Source of the DNA: Siderastrea siderea | Taxonomy: Eukaryota > Cnidaria > Anthozoa > Scleractinia > Rhizangiidae | NCBI GenBank assembly: GCA_964030785.1 | Contig: OZ034970.1 | Coordinates: 35,839,943-35,903,942 of the forward strand | Direction: 5' to 3' | DNA length: 64,000 nucleotides | Shown here: positions 43,080 to 56,849 of the stretch, piece after piece | Layout: every line of letters begins with the position of its first letter | Position numbering within the stretch: the stretch's first letter is position 1 | Notes under the pieces: model-generated | What the model was told of the DNA's origin: nothing | Databases searched by the model: none | The model's input: only the letters and a program-made list of their open reading frames with translations | Translations under genes and position numbers: made by a program

Positions 43080-43660
43080 AGCCTGGTAAAACCAGGGTTT
43101 TACCCTGGTCCAAGCCTGGTTAAAAAACCAGGGTACCCTGGTTCTTAAACCAGGCTTACCAGACTCAAGCCCTATGTGCAAAAAAATCTGGTAACCCTGG
43201 TTACCCTGGTTATTTAGAAAACCAGGGTTACCAGACGTACCAGGGTAACCAGGGTTTAACCAGACTCTGAGACGTCTGGGCTAACCTAGGTTACCCTGGT
43301 TACCCTGGTAAGTCTGGTGACTCTGGTTTTCTAAATTACCAGGGTTACCCGGGTTTAACCAGGCTCTTAAGGTCTGGGTTGACCAGGGTAACCCTGGTAA
43401 ACCTGGTTAGCACATTTTACTGAAAACCAGGCTTACCAGACTCTGACCCTATGTGCAAAAAAGCCTGGTTAACCCCGGTTTCCCTTGTAAGCCCGGTAAC
43501 CGTGGTTGTCTGAATAACCAGGGTTACCCAGGTACATTATTTTTGACTATAACATCTGGGTCAACCCCGGTAACCTTGGTTTTTCTAAGAAGCCTGGTGA
43601 TGCTGGGAAATTTCAAGAAAGCATTGGAAACCAGTAAACTGAGGTTTGTAGCCAATGTTC
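43080..43660. repeat. Left subterminal palindrome array of the 19.6-kb element
   Basis: Words such as ACCAGGGTTACCCTGGT, AACCAGGCTTACCAGACT and CTGGTTAACCCCGG alternate in both orientations for almost 600 bases. The right end has the matching array. Confidence 0.8.
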
Positions 43661-44031
43661 AAAAAGACTAAAAAGCACAGTATCCTTAACTATGGATAAC
43701 ATGGATATAGTCCTGGGCCCAGTTGCATAAAGCAACTTGAGATTAAAAGGGTTTTTTTGCAACAATTCCCTTTGTTCTGGAGGATTTCTTCGTGTTCCCT
43801 TTATGTTTCCTAAAGTACTCTACTCTATACTCACTAATCTGTCTTCGGCCGAGTTATCCGTGATACTGTGCCAAAAAGTCCTCCAGAACAAAGGAAATGG
43901 TTGCAGAAAATTCGCACTTAATCTTAAGTTGCTTTATGAAGCCGGGCCCTTGTGAACTAAACGCAAATACTAGGAGTTACACAGTACATGTATCATGAAA
44001 GGGCCAAATGTACATGTGCACACACAATTAC

Positions 44032-45096
44032 TTAAAGAGCCAGTGTCACCCAAAGTGCTTTACGCGCTAAGGTACATTTTTCATATATGAAAAATACACC
44101 ATTTTCTTGATTGTCGTGAAGTCTGATTTGTATCTTCTTCCATCACTGCCGTTAGCGATCCGAAAGCACTAGTGTGAATTTTGACTTGACATTTAAGTGT
44201 CGCCGTATCTATTTCGTTGTATATTTCCAAATTCTGAGGTGTTTTCGCAGTGGGGAAGGAGATCTTTAAATTGGATGCCTCGTAGGGTTCAGGAAAGTTG
44301 AGGCGAAGACCGAGTCTTCCGGGCTCTGCCAAGGTTGTACGGCTGAAGGAGTCCGTGAATCAGCAGCGGAGGGAAAGAAAAATATCTACGGGTTTAAGCA
44401 ATACTACTGACAGTGCATTTGCCGAAATAGTGCTACATTCGTTGCCAAATGAAAACAGAAGGAACGTTAATTTACCACAAAATAACAGTAGCTACGGGCT
44501 TGCTCCAAAATAATGCTTATGGTCATGAGCTTGTGCTGTTTTGCTTAATTATTCCTTGTGTTCACTGTCTGTTTATGTTTTATTTTTACAGAAAGCGTAA
44601 GTGGCTATTCTGGTTTTGCATCCATCGACATCAGTCGATGCGATCGATCGCGCAATCAATCGATCGGACTGTAATAGATCCATGTATGTGCATTGAATGC
44701 AAACTCAGATCTTGAGTAATTTTCTCCAGTGACATCTAGCGACGAAGACGTCAATACTCTTACTACTTGTTTTTGTCTTATTATTCTTATATCGAGTGGA
44801 AGTGGCTACTCTGGTTTTACGTAAATCGAGATCGATGATCAATCGATCGATCAATCAATTGGTTGTTATAAAAGCTCCATAAGCGTGACTACAAAGTCAG
44901 ATCTAGAGTTGTTTTCTCTGGTAACATTTAGCAAGGAAGATATTATGATTTTCAGGGGCTACTACTGTGAATATCAGCTTGCTGAAAGGCCAGTGCGGCA
45001 GGGTATAATTTGCGAAACGTCCGGCAAATGCGCCAGCCAAACTTCAAAACAAAAGCACAACCGCGCAAAGCACTTTGAGTGACACTGGCTCTTTAA
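44032..45096. mobile_element. TTAA-flanked MITE (piggyBac-type ends), copy 2
   Basis: The same element as 14494-15569 in the opposite orientation. Ends AGAGCCAGTGTCACCCAA and its complement, with TTAA at 44032-44035 and 45093-45096. The copies differ by scattered substitutions and one 9-base gap within the compared frames, so both moved fairly recently. Confidence 0.85.
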
Positions 45097-48000
45097 AGAA
45101 TACCGCACCAGCATACTACCTAAAATCTTCAAGTACAAGGTATACATTGTAGGTTGTAATGAGAAATGATAAAATATAAAAAAAGGAATATTTGTCCAGG
45201 TTTACCCTGCATTCAAGACTACTACAGCAAACCCCAAGCCCAGTGTACATTAAATGTACATGTACACTGTATGACGCTTTGTATTCTATGCCAGTCACTT
45301 TGTGGCCACATTCAGTTTACCTCAGAATGTCTATTTTTTAACAAATCTCCAATATCAGTTAAAATATTTACAGTGTATCTGTGCATATGAGGCAAAACCA
45401 AATGAAAAGAATCATTGAGTAACAGGGAGCATACACATTCACTGATTTTACATTTACGGTCTTATCTGTTTTGGCTGCCTTCATTTCACTTGCGGTTAAC
45501 AATCTTCTGAGTTCAGTCCTCTTATGGCCTTATACATGTAGACGTGGTCCTAGAAAAAAATATTGAGAAGAAATTAAAAAAAAGTTCTAGGCCTGTCATA
45601 CACTCAACATTATTAGGTTGTAATGTTAATTTTCAATAACATAATTATATAAAGGTTCATGTAAATTTACAATAATATTATGAATACAATTCAAGCAGTG
45701 AACAAAATTAGTAAAAGGTGTAAATATTAATTTAATGACTTTTAGTCAAGTATTGGGTTCCAAAGCTATGGAGTGGCAAAATAAGAAAGATTTCTTAAAA
45801 TAAACTGTCACTTTAGTGACATCGACAAACATCGTAAGCATTACAGTGATAGTCCATTTCAAAACCTTAATAGCCCTGATCAGAATACAATTTTCTAGTA
45901 CACCATAACAGAACACATCCTGTTTGCATGTATTGTACTCAGTGAATTCACGATGATCCGGTTTTCACATGTTCATGTACGAGGTTCCAACAAATCTCCA
46001 AAAATGATGTGCCTATTGACTGAGTGAGAGGACTAGACAGGAAAATATTTGGCTTAAGGTCATGGTGTACAGACTGAGCACAGCGAGGTCTGTGTGCCAC
46101 GACCGGCTTGTCCTAACTCTGTCAATACACATTTATCATACCACCAATTTCATGCTACATGTAAATACATGTACTTTTGGAAAATTTCAAAACTATGCTT
46201 AAAAATACTCAAAGCATGTTAAAGTGCACGCGTGTTGAATGAACCAATGATGTGTGCAAGACTGGACGGCTTTTTCCAGACTGGCTTGCATCAACCCACC
46301 TGGCCCTACACACATCAACTCGGAATACATCTGTACCGTATATAATACACTAAGAGAGAACTGTTGTCCACCCATCATGGAAAAACGGCTTAGTTACAAA
46401 AAGCCAAAACCACACCACTTCTATACTTTCCTGGCAGGGATGTGCAACACTGTGCCATGGCTGTTGATGTGTCACTACTTTCAACTACTTATGCAAATTG
46501 ATGTCAGTTTTCAAGATATCATGTTGTTGAGTGGTGAATTGTTCATGGGTACCAACTAGTTTTTTTTATAATATTGTGTTGGCGGGGATGTACGGTGGTA
46601 TAAGAAGTTGAGGTCTCAAGTGACTGAAAAATGAAAATGGTGGGCATGAAATTCAAAGCCCAGATGCAAGGAAATACAATGTATGCTACTATTGTAGTTT
46701 TAACCCTGTTATCCCAAGCAGTTAGCCTCTAGTGGTCTAACGTGGTTGTAACTGGGTGTAGATGTTATGTAGTGAAATGAAATGAGACCCCAAGAGAAGC
46801 TGAACCTGAGGTGTTCCCTATACCAGCGCAGAGTTCTAACCACTACATGTACAGTAACCTACATTGTACAGAATGTAGATTACATAGGAGTCTAGACGTG
46901 AGCTACAGGTGTACAGCTGTATTGTAGGGCATTACTTACAGTACAAGGTCACCATACAGTCAGATGTCTTTAACACTGCCCTTTCTAGCACTATGCAGGA
47001 CATGATACAGTATGAACCTAGTAAGATGACCTACTTCACTAACAGTTTTCTTGTAGATTAGTACAATCATGTAGCTGGAGTGCAGAAGGTCATGGGTATG
47101 ACTTCAGTTAGGGATTTAACTTGGTGTCCTAATCCCACAATTGCTTCATGTTGAGCACATGTATCATCATTCTTTTGGTTAATAAATGACCAATCTTAGT
47201 AATTATTTACAACATCAGTAATTATTTTACAATATTAATAACCATGGCTCTATATCAGCAGGGCTTTTGTTTCAGTGTACTGGTCGGGATTGTGGTTTGT
47301 CCACAATAATCTAGTATCCATGTCTTAAAAATTCAAGCATTCAATGATCACCAAGGAGATAATGTCTTCATATGACATCAATCCATATGCCATTCTGTCA
47401 AAATCTTTAAAAGGAATGCCTGCAACCAATGCCCAATACACTGTACATGTACACGTCCTTTGTTTAAAGAAAACAGATCTACATGTAAGCAACACAAATT
47501 TGAAGTGTAACATGAGGATTCTAATGTATACAGCTAAAACGTTGTCTGATTTTACAGCCTTGAGCTTACACAAGGAGACCGAAAGGTAGTATGGGTAGCT
47601 GAAAATGGTTTGTGATTCAGCTGTAATTTCGCAGTTGTCGCTACCGTAGGAGGGGTGAAAGTACGATAAACACTTGCCTGTATGATTTAATTTGTGTAGG
47701 GGTGAGCCACAGCTAAGCTTGGTAAATTTATTAATAGATTACCCACAGCACCTTGTGGTCTCATTGCGTGGGTTTTCCGACAACGTTAATTGTAGCTGTA
47801 TGTTTGAGTAACTTACCTGACCATGTGTGATGCATTCCTTTGCTATGTACAACATGCATCAAGAAACTGTTTTGCTGTAGAACTTGGAGAAACCTGATGA
47901 ACAATTTTGAGAGTAAAATTAATAAATGGATCATAAAAAATAAACTTACTACTCACATACATGTACATGTAGCTACATGTATAAAGGTGAATGTAAATCA

Positions 48001-50530
48001 TACTTTAATTTCATCTATACCACAGTACATGAACTACTTTACAGATCCCAGGAGATTGTTGAAGGAGCAGTGTACATGTAGATGTATGAGGTTCAGGTTT
48101 GAACTGAAATTTAACTTCTATATAGGATGTAACTAAACAGTGCCAGTCATCTAACCCAGTTGATTGTGTTAATGACCTTTCAAATACATGTACAGTACAT
48201 GTGTAAGTTAATATTTGGTTCTTGGGCCAAAGTGCAAAAAACTCACTGGAGACAGTTTGACACACTGAACACCATCCCCTTAAAGCCAAATAATTTTTTC
48301 CTTCAGCTCTTGCTTTAGGTCAGTAAGCACATAATTTTTTGAATTAGGAAGTAAGCCAAAAATTGAAAAGTTGCCATTTTGAAGGCTGTTTTCCCATAAC
48401 ATGATTGAGCAGTTTTGATGATTTTCAAAAAAAGTTAACATTCATGAGACACTCAAATGCCCTCCTGGGTTTATAAAGTTCATTCATCTACATGTAGACT
48501 ACTCCGAACAAGTAGGTACATTGTTTTCATGATGTTTTCTGCACACTACAGGTGTAATTAGTATATCACATGCCATTCACCTCCGAGCACAACAGTGGTC
48601 ACCTCCACAGTTTTTTTGTCCATATCTGATAACAAGTTACCTGTACCAGTCTGTGGGGCTGGATATTAACTTGTGTGGCATAATAATTATTATACTGAGA
48701 GAGCCATTATTCACCTTAATGTCTGTGACATTTAACATTTATTCCATGAGCATGTATGTACTGGGTATAGGGTGGTAAGTAACCAACAAGGTGCATAGCA
48801 CAAAGTTGATAAAAATCACCTCATATCCTAAATTAGCACAACAGAATTAATAATATTCCTTTATTAAATCTCAACTTTAGTTATCTTTTCTGAATTATGG
48901 GTGGCTGTATTTTGGACAAGCTTCTAGCTTTTACTTGGATGATATGCTATTTTGAATGCCATGGTACTTGGCATGCAGTTTCCATGCATGCAGCAAAATC
49001 AAATTTAAGGTGCCAGTGCATGAAGGGACATGTTGAAATTTGTGTTGCATGAGCTCAAAAAGCACCAGCCACACACCAAAGGGTGTCACATGTTGTTGCA
49101 AAAATGTAAGCACCTTTCGGTTTCCTCTGTGCTAATGTTCCTGCTACAGCACATGCCTTTAGCATAACAACTGCAGTGTCGCACTGCTGTGTGTCTCTGT
49201 GACATGTCCCTGCAACATGTCCCCTCATACCCTGGCATCTACCGTATACAAAAGGAAGGAATTCAATGCCTGAAATTGAGAATTTAGTGTATTACTACTA
49301 CGTGTATAGGGTCTCCACTGTGAGTCTGTCATGGATAAATTACTGTTTAGTATTTAGGCATACATTGGACATTAGGTTGGGATGAAAGTTCATAAATCTG
49401 GTGACCATTTTAGAACTGTTGATTGCAATGAAAAACTCCCATATGCAAACTCCCTTGAAAAGAGGACTTTGAGAAATGCACACATTTCCACCTTATGCCA
49501 CTAGAATAAAAATGCTATGGTGTCAAGTCCTGGAGTCGTTACTATTCAAATAATATCAAATCTGATCATGTTAGTACACATCACTATCTTTGCTTAAAAA
49601 AAATCAAGAAATCTCATAAACCGTTAAAGAACTCACTAATTGGCAAATTATGCATGTTTCATTTCATGTTTTCTCCGCTTTGACAAGTGATTAAAGAAAA
49701 GTTTAGGCTTTCATTGCATTCAAGTTTATGTGTATACGTATCTGAGTGAAACGCATTTCAACTGAACTGTTGGTTAGCGTGTACGCATTATGAAATCACC
49801 TACAGCTAATCACCAATGATACATGTAGATGCATGGAGATACACGTACGTGCTTACATGTGAAATGCCTACTCCTCAAATTATTCGGATTTGCGAAGTTC
49901 TGATAGTGGTACGTCGACTACTTCTTGGTCGGTAAACCTTTGTTTTACTACGCCGGGCTTATCACACTTTGATGTGAAAAGTGTAAGTCATAGAATGCCA
50001 CATGTGTGAACAATGGCTTTCGTTGTTACTTGATACCACTGTCCCACTTGGGGTCAATTTCACAAAGGCCGTTTTTGATTATGATTTGCAACGTGCAAAT
50101 TTGCACAGTGTACGCTTACACTGTGTGTTAAAGCTTGTTACACTCATTTGGCAGAATGTCACAAAGAAAGCAACTTTAAGCCCTCCATTGAAAACTAAAT
50201 GTACATGAAATGTTAGTCATACCAGCTACGTATTATGAGGAATTAGGTTACATGTACTCACCGGCCTTGAAATCGATCGATCAGTCCATTGGTAATTCAG
50301 TCCGTTTATACTTGAATCGAGCAATCATCAACCATCTTTACAATCATCTTCTAACAGAGCACGTTCTGAATTGAGCCTTGTTAATCGTAAGCGAAAATAA
50401 TCTAAAGAATAGCGTAATAAACCACTTTCACGTACGATAACCAGCTCTTTTCGACACAAATTCATTTTATTTGAAACTCACCGCCGGTTACCCAGCTATG
50501 CGACCGGGCCGCTTTCAAGGGGTCATGTGG
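45097..50530. other. AT-rich interior of the 19.6-kb element, no gene recognised
   Basis: No frame has recognisable motifs. The palindromic word ACATGTA (often TACATGTA) recurs very often here, for example near 45255, 46160, 47955, 48070, 48190 and 48490, and again at 58290-61130. I see no other structure. Confidence 0.45.
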
Positions 50531-50600
50531 GTAGGTACGTGGTGTAACTATCATATACTGGTTTGACGTAATCCAATATAGGCATAAACATAGGAAGCAA

Positions 50601-53095
50601 TATACATAGCTATACACAGACATACACAGCTATACATGGCTATACATGGCTATACATGGCTATACACAGATGTACATAGACATATATAGCTATACACAGC
50701 TATACACAGCTATACATAGCTATACATGGCTATACACAGCTATACATGGCTATACATGGCTATACACAGGTATACATGGCTATACACAGATATACATAGC
50801 CATACATAGCTATACACAGCTATACACAGCTATACATAGCTATACATGGCTATACACAGCTATACATGGCTATACACAGATATACACAGATATACATAGC
50901 CATACATAGCTATACACAGCTATACACAGCTATACATGGCTATACACAGCTATACATGGCTATACACAGATATACACAGATATACATAGCCATACATAGC
51001 TATACACAGCTATACACAGCTATACATGGCTATACACAGCTATACATGGCTATACACAGATATACACAGATATACATAGCCATACATAGCTATACACAGC
51101 TATACACAGCTATACATGGCTATACACAGATATACATGGCTATACATGGCTATACATGGGTATACATGGCTATACATGGATATACATTGGTATATACAGT
51201 ATACACAGCTATACACAGCTATACATGGCTATACATGGCTATACATGGCTCTACATAACTATACACAGCTATACACAGCTATACATGGCTACACACAGGT
51301 ATACATAGCCATACATAGATATACACAGCTATACACAGCTATACATGGCTATACACAGATATACATAGCCATACATAGCTATACACAGCTATAAACAGCT
51401 ATACATAGCTATACATGGCTATACACAGCTATACATGGCTATACACAGATATACATAGCCATACATAGCTATACACAGCTATACAAAACTATACATGGCT
51501 ATACACAGCTATACATGGCTATACATGGATATACACAGCCATACATGCTATACATGGCTGTACATAGTATACACAGCTATACACAGCTATACATGGCTAT
51601 ACACAGATATACATAGCCATACATAGCTATACACAGCTATACACAGCTATACATGGCTAAACACAGCTATACATGGCTATACACAGCTATACATGGCTAT
51701 ACATGGCTATACACAGTTATACATAGGCCTACATAGCTATACACAACTATACACAGCTATACATGGCTATACACAGATATACATAGCCATACATAGCTAT
51801 ACACAGCTATACATAGCTATACATGGCTATACACAGCTATACATGGCAATACATGGCTATACATGACTATACATGGCTGTACATGACTATACACAGCTAT
51901 ACACAGGTATACATGTCTATACACAGATATACATGGCAATACATGGCTATACATGACTATACACAGCTATACATAGACATACATAGCTATACACAGGTAT
52001 ACATGTCTATACACAGCTATACATGGCAATACATGGCTATACATGACTATACACAGCTATACATAGACATACATAGCTATACACAGCTATACATGGCTAT
52101 ACACAGCTATACATAGCCATACATAGCTATACACAGCTATACATAGCTATACATGGCTATACACAGCTATACATGGCTATACATGGCTATACATGGCTAT
52201 ACATGGCTGTACATGACTATACACAGCTATACACAGGTATACATGCTATACACAGATATACATAGCCATACATAGCTATACACAGCTATACACAGGTATA
52301 CATGACTATACACAGATATACATAGCCATACATAGCTATTCTCAGCTATAACATAACTATACACAGCTATACACAGCAATACACAGCCATACACGACTAT
52401 ACACAGCTATATATGGGTATACACAGCTATACATAACTATACACAGCTATACACAGCAACACACAGCCATACACGACTATACACAGCTATACATGGGTAT
52501 ACACAGCTATACATAACTATACACCGCCATACATGGCTATACACAGCTATACATAGCTATACACAGTCGTACATAGCTATACACAGCTATACATGCCTAT
52601 ACACAGCTATACATGGCTATACACAGCTATACATGGCTATACACAGATATACATAGACATACATAGCTATACACAGCTATACACAGCTATACATAGCTAT
52701 ACATGGCTATACACAGCTATACACGGCTATACACAGATATACATAGCCATACATAGCTATACACAGCTATACACCTGGCTATACACAGCTATACATGGCT
52801 ATACATGGCTGTACGTGGCTATACACAGCTATACACAGCTACACATGGCTATACACAGATATACATAGCCATACATAGCTATACACAGCTATACACAGCT
52901 ATACATGGTTATACACAGCTAAACATGGCTATACATGGCTATACATGGCTATACACAGCTATACACAGATATACACGGCTATACTGACACAGCTATACAT
53001 ATCTGTATACAGCTATATATGGCTACACACAGCTATATATGGCTATACAAAGTCATATATGGATATACACAGCTATACATGGCTATACATGGTGA
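50601..53095. repeat. 10-bp-period satellite, forward array
   Basis: About 250 units of CTATACACAG, CTATACATGG, ATATACATAG and CCATACATAG, with the ten-base register kept over very long runs. Between about 50880 and 51110 a nine-unit, 90-bp higher-order repeat is visible (TATACACAGATATACATAGC recurs at 50881, 50971 and 51061). The long SYTQLYTAIH-type reading frames here are a by-product of the period and are not genes. Confidence 0.95.
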
Positions 53096-53590
53096 GTGCT
53101 ATCGAGGTTAACAAATCACAGGCAAAAACGATAAGCAAATCCACCGTTCGTTTCTTCTACATCAGACTTCAGTTGTTTTTGTTGTTGTTATTGGTTAATA
53201 AAGTTGTATTTTGCTGCTTCTTTGTGTCATGTCACCATATCAATCATAAAAAAAGTAATTTCATGGGTCCGCGTTTTGAAATTTTTAGGTGTCCTCATTT
53301 GGTTAATAAAAGTTTGACTGACGTATGTACATACCATCACCATACATTTGTTACTCTGAGTTCGAACCACTAATTTTAACGAAGACAGGTGAAGTCAGTG
53401 ACGTGCACAAATTGCAGAAAACCATTATTAGTCACAGAATTGGTACAAAGTGTTGCAACTTCTTGACAGTGTACCAAAATGACTCGGACTCGGACTATTA
53501 TTGAACGAATGGATTCCATTTGGACGTGCGTGTGTACTCTGATAATGAACACACAGATGACTTCAAAATGTGGTAAAAACACAGAAGTAC

Positions 53591-53725
53591 GCTAGGAGCC
53601 GTGTGTACTGTAATAACAAACTCCTCTAGTTAAAAGAGAGGGGTTTTCGTAATTACGAAAACGAAGACCCCCTCTTTTTTAACTAGAGGAGTTTGTTTTT
53701 ACAAATATTACACACGGCTCCTAGC
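53591..53725. mobile_element. 135-bp near-perfect palindrome (foldback MITE)
   Basis: GCTAGGAGCCGTGTGTA with CAAACTCCTCTAGTTAAAAG on the left is mirrored on the right, with the centre TTTTCGTAATTACGAAAA. The structure would fold into a hairpin over nearly its whole length. Confidence 0.75.
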
Positions 53726-53984
53726 AATTCGAATTCTTCATTGTGCGGACTTTTAAAAAGTCTACATCTGGTAATCATGGGGTTCTTGTTTTTGTTTTCT
53801 TCATTTGAAAATCAGTCATATAAAAAAACAAATTGAAGGCGAGTGAATCCACAACCCTTTACTTCCTGTGCGAATTACAGCGGTAAACGGAAGCTTAACC
53901 ACACAGTTTTGTGTTACTTTAAAATGCCCGTTAGATATCTTCTTGCCATTATATTACTCTGTCTGTTTTTCGTTTCCCTCTGGT

Positions 53985-54150
53985 TAAAAATGAGGGGGTT
54001 TCGTTTTCGTAATGGGTCTTCGTTTTCGAAAGGGGTCTTCGTTTTCGTAAGGGTCTTCGTTTTCGTAATGGATCTTCGATTTCGTAAGGGTCTTCGTTTT
54101 CGTAATGAGTCTTCGGGTCTTCGTTTTCGGGGTCTTCGTTTTCAAAACTA
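53985..54150. repeat. About 21-bp GGTCTTCGTTTTCGTAA tandem repeat
   Basis: Eight or so units of GGTCTTCGTTTTCGTAAT with variations. The unit is the same sequence as the core of the palindrome at 53591-53725, and its left border (TGGTTAAAAATGAGGGGGTT) resembles that palindrome's arm. It looks like a related element whose centre has expanded. Confidence 0.65.
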
Positions 54151-54470
54151 ACGACGACAGTTGCTGCTGTGATTCCTATTGTTCAGCTCAGCTTGCCCCA
54201 CCAAGCACTACGGCGTCTTTGATGTTGTTGTCGATTTTCAAAGTTTTTGCGAACTTGCGAAAAATTAGGGTCGCACTAGGAAAATTACGCTGTTGATAGT
54301 TTTTAACTGCAAAGCCAGTGAACTTTCGCAAAAATTTGCCAAGTGCGACCCATGGCTGATAAAATAATATCACCGGGTACATAAGTGAACGTTTGTTGTC
54401 GATAGATCTCAGGCAAGGAAGATCAACTTACCTTTGATTGACGTTTGCGCAAGGCTGCAGCTATGTATAG

Positions 54471-54501
54471 CCAGGAGCCCACAAGGGTTGTGGGCTCCTG
54501 G
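54471..54501. repeat. Small hairpin
   Basis: CCAGGAGCCCACAA is mirrored by TTGTGGGCTCCTGG with a two-base centre. Confidence 0.6.
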
Positions 54502-54559
54502 TATAGCTGTGTATAGCTATGTATAGCTGTGTATGGCCATATGCAGCTGTGTATAATTG

Positions 54560-54610
<51 letters not shown>

Positions 54611-54626
54611 AATAATAATAATAATA
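54560..54626. repeat. (ATC)n and (AAT)n microsatellite at the 3' end of the reverse transcriptase relic
   Basis: A CAT/ATC array followed by AATAATAATA. On the minus strand this follows the retrotransposon 3' end, a typical tail of CR1/L2-like elements. Confidence 0.75.
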
Positions 54627-55521
54627 GTAATAACAATGTATTTATTCATCGGATGAAAATAGGTATCAGATGTTACAATAGAAATTATTTAAAAAATTAT
54701 TTATATGCGCAAAAGTACAATATATAAATGAACTAAATTAGGAACTAACTAGGTTATACTTAAAAAGTAATCTATTAAAAAAGCTATCTTTACATTGTAA
54801 AACGTTCTGTACTTATGGGAAGGTCTTATACTGGATCTATTTCTACGGCGCTCCAATGAATCTTTATACCTAGGAAGCAGACTATGTGACGGATGGTCAG
54901 TACGTTAAAGTTTGTCAAAAAGGCGGCGGTTACTACTTTCCAAGAGCTGAAAGATGCTTGTGGCATCTTTTTAAAAAGCTTTGCACAGCGGTGAGGTCAG
55001 AAGCACTAGCTGCAAAAACTGAAAGGCCATACAGTATTTTAGGGGGCACAATCGCATTAAAAACGCTGATCTAATTCGCCCTGTGTGTATCCTTCCTTAC
55101 ACAGGCCTGTAATTATAAATAAACATTTGCTGGCTTCATGAAGCTTTGCCTTAACATGCAAGCTAAACTAACAATTACTTTGTATTGTTACTCCCAGTAT
55201 AGAGATACAACTATACTGCATAATATCATAATGGGCTCCTGGTTATACTGTATAACATTGGATAGGCTGTAGGGTTGCCTTTCTTATGCAAGAGTAATTG
55301 CATTTACTAGTATTACAGTGCACACTATTTGCGTGAGTCCAATCCATAAATTTAATCAATGCAATGCCCGATACATCAGGTAAATCTCTAGAGATCGTAA
55401 CTAAGATTGTAGAATCATCTGCATATTTAAATAAAGATATCTCTTCGTGTCCAGCTATTTCCAAGTCATTCAGGAATAAGTTGAAAAGGTATGGGCCACT
55501 AATACTACCCTGAGTTGTACC
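54600..55521 (-). pseudogene. Truncated non-LTR reverse transcriptase (CR1/L2/Rex-like) relic
   Basis: The minus strand reads GTTQGSISGPYLFNLFLND and then FKYADDSTILV, which is the YADD active-site motif of reverse transcriptase. Further on it reads VPPKILYGLSVFAASASDL and TAVQSFLKRCHKHLSAL, the C-terminal tail typical of CR1/L2-like elements, in other frames. The 5' part is missing and is replaced at 55522 by a scrap of the satellite. Clearly dead. Confidence 0.75.
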
Positions 55522-56849
55522 TTTTTACCCCTGTATAGCTATGTATAGCTGTGAGTGTGGAAGCGAACGAAATGAGGGTGGTACATGCACTGTCTGTGAA
55601 GAATGTGCTGAAATTTTAGTTTGTGCTAGGGATCAGAGAAACTTACAGATGTTTTACTTAGAATTTTAAAGCCTTCATTATTCTGGATATCCTGACTAAT
55701 AATTGCTTAAAAGCTGACTGAGCTAACACAAAATAACAAGCGGTGACCCGTTGTCACTACATGATTCTAGATTAATTTTCTGAGCGAGCACTGACCAAAA
55801 AAGTTGTTTCAAACCGGTTAACTGGGGCAATTAAATAGACAGGGACCGTGCGGCCTATTTTAGAGTCTGAGGGGGCTAATTGGTGATCGCTCGTGTAAAG
55901 CAGGTGGGGGGAAATCTCACGCAAAAACTTTCTCTTTTCAAGTAATTAGCAATGTATCTAGAGCAGCCAAGTGTGATAAAAGTTGTCAGTTAAAACAGTC
56001 CCAAAATAATGCTCCTTGACAGGTTCTTTGGTCGGCTCTACTCGAAAGATGAAACCGGCAAGCTATGAACCTTATCGTATTCGCATTTTTAAAGATCTCA
56101 ACCATGAAAACATTTTCCTTTAAAAAATACTTGTACAAGCAGACCTGTAGAATATTAAATCACTACTGAGTTTAGTATCATGAAACGTACATTTCTACCA
56201 AAGTCAGTCCGTAGCGGCCTAATTAAGGACTGAACGCCTTATTTCTTATCGATAGAACTGAGGAAATGACATCTTTTGGCAACTATATATCCTAGACGAA
56301 ACGTTTACATTTGTAGATTAGCTTGATAAAGTAACGGTCCTAATGTATAATGCCCGGACAACACAAGAACAAAAGTCAACTAAAGTTTAAACTCTTCAAC
56401 AACAGGAAAGAGTCGATGACAGTACGCGCAGAGTTAATGGACCGACAAGAGCGAGAGCGACAGTTTCAACTTCCATCGATTCAAGTGACTTGAAAAAGTC
56501 TGAACAGGTCCAGACTCTTCGAGATTCCCCAAGAGCGCGTGAGAATTTCAAATAATCAAGCCAAATGAAGGAAAGGCGATTTCAACACGGAGTAATAGTA
56601 TTCAGTTCCTGTTTGGTCTAAATTAAAAATTATATTTAACTGGTAAACCGAAAACTGATTAACTCTGAAACAAAGAAATTGTCCAACTTTTTCATTTATG
56701 TTTTAATGGCACCAAAAAAGGGAAAGGGGGTAAAAGCCCCCTCAGCCCACCCCTCGCGCGGTCCCTGATAGAAAGACCGCAAACAATAAATAAATTATTA
56801 CAAAGAACAGCAGATTTCAAGAGAAGGGATAGGGAAAACAAACGCAGTG
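55522..56849. other. Centre of the foldback structure, no gene recognised
   Basis: Apart from short satellite scraps at about 55528-55555, I see nothing supportable. Confidence 0.4.

Noticed and set aside
50646..53373. Long frames of SYTQLYTAIH type
   Set aside because: They are produced by the ten-base satellite, which reads the same repeat in every frame.
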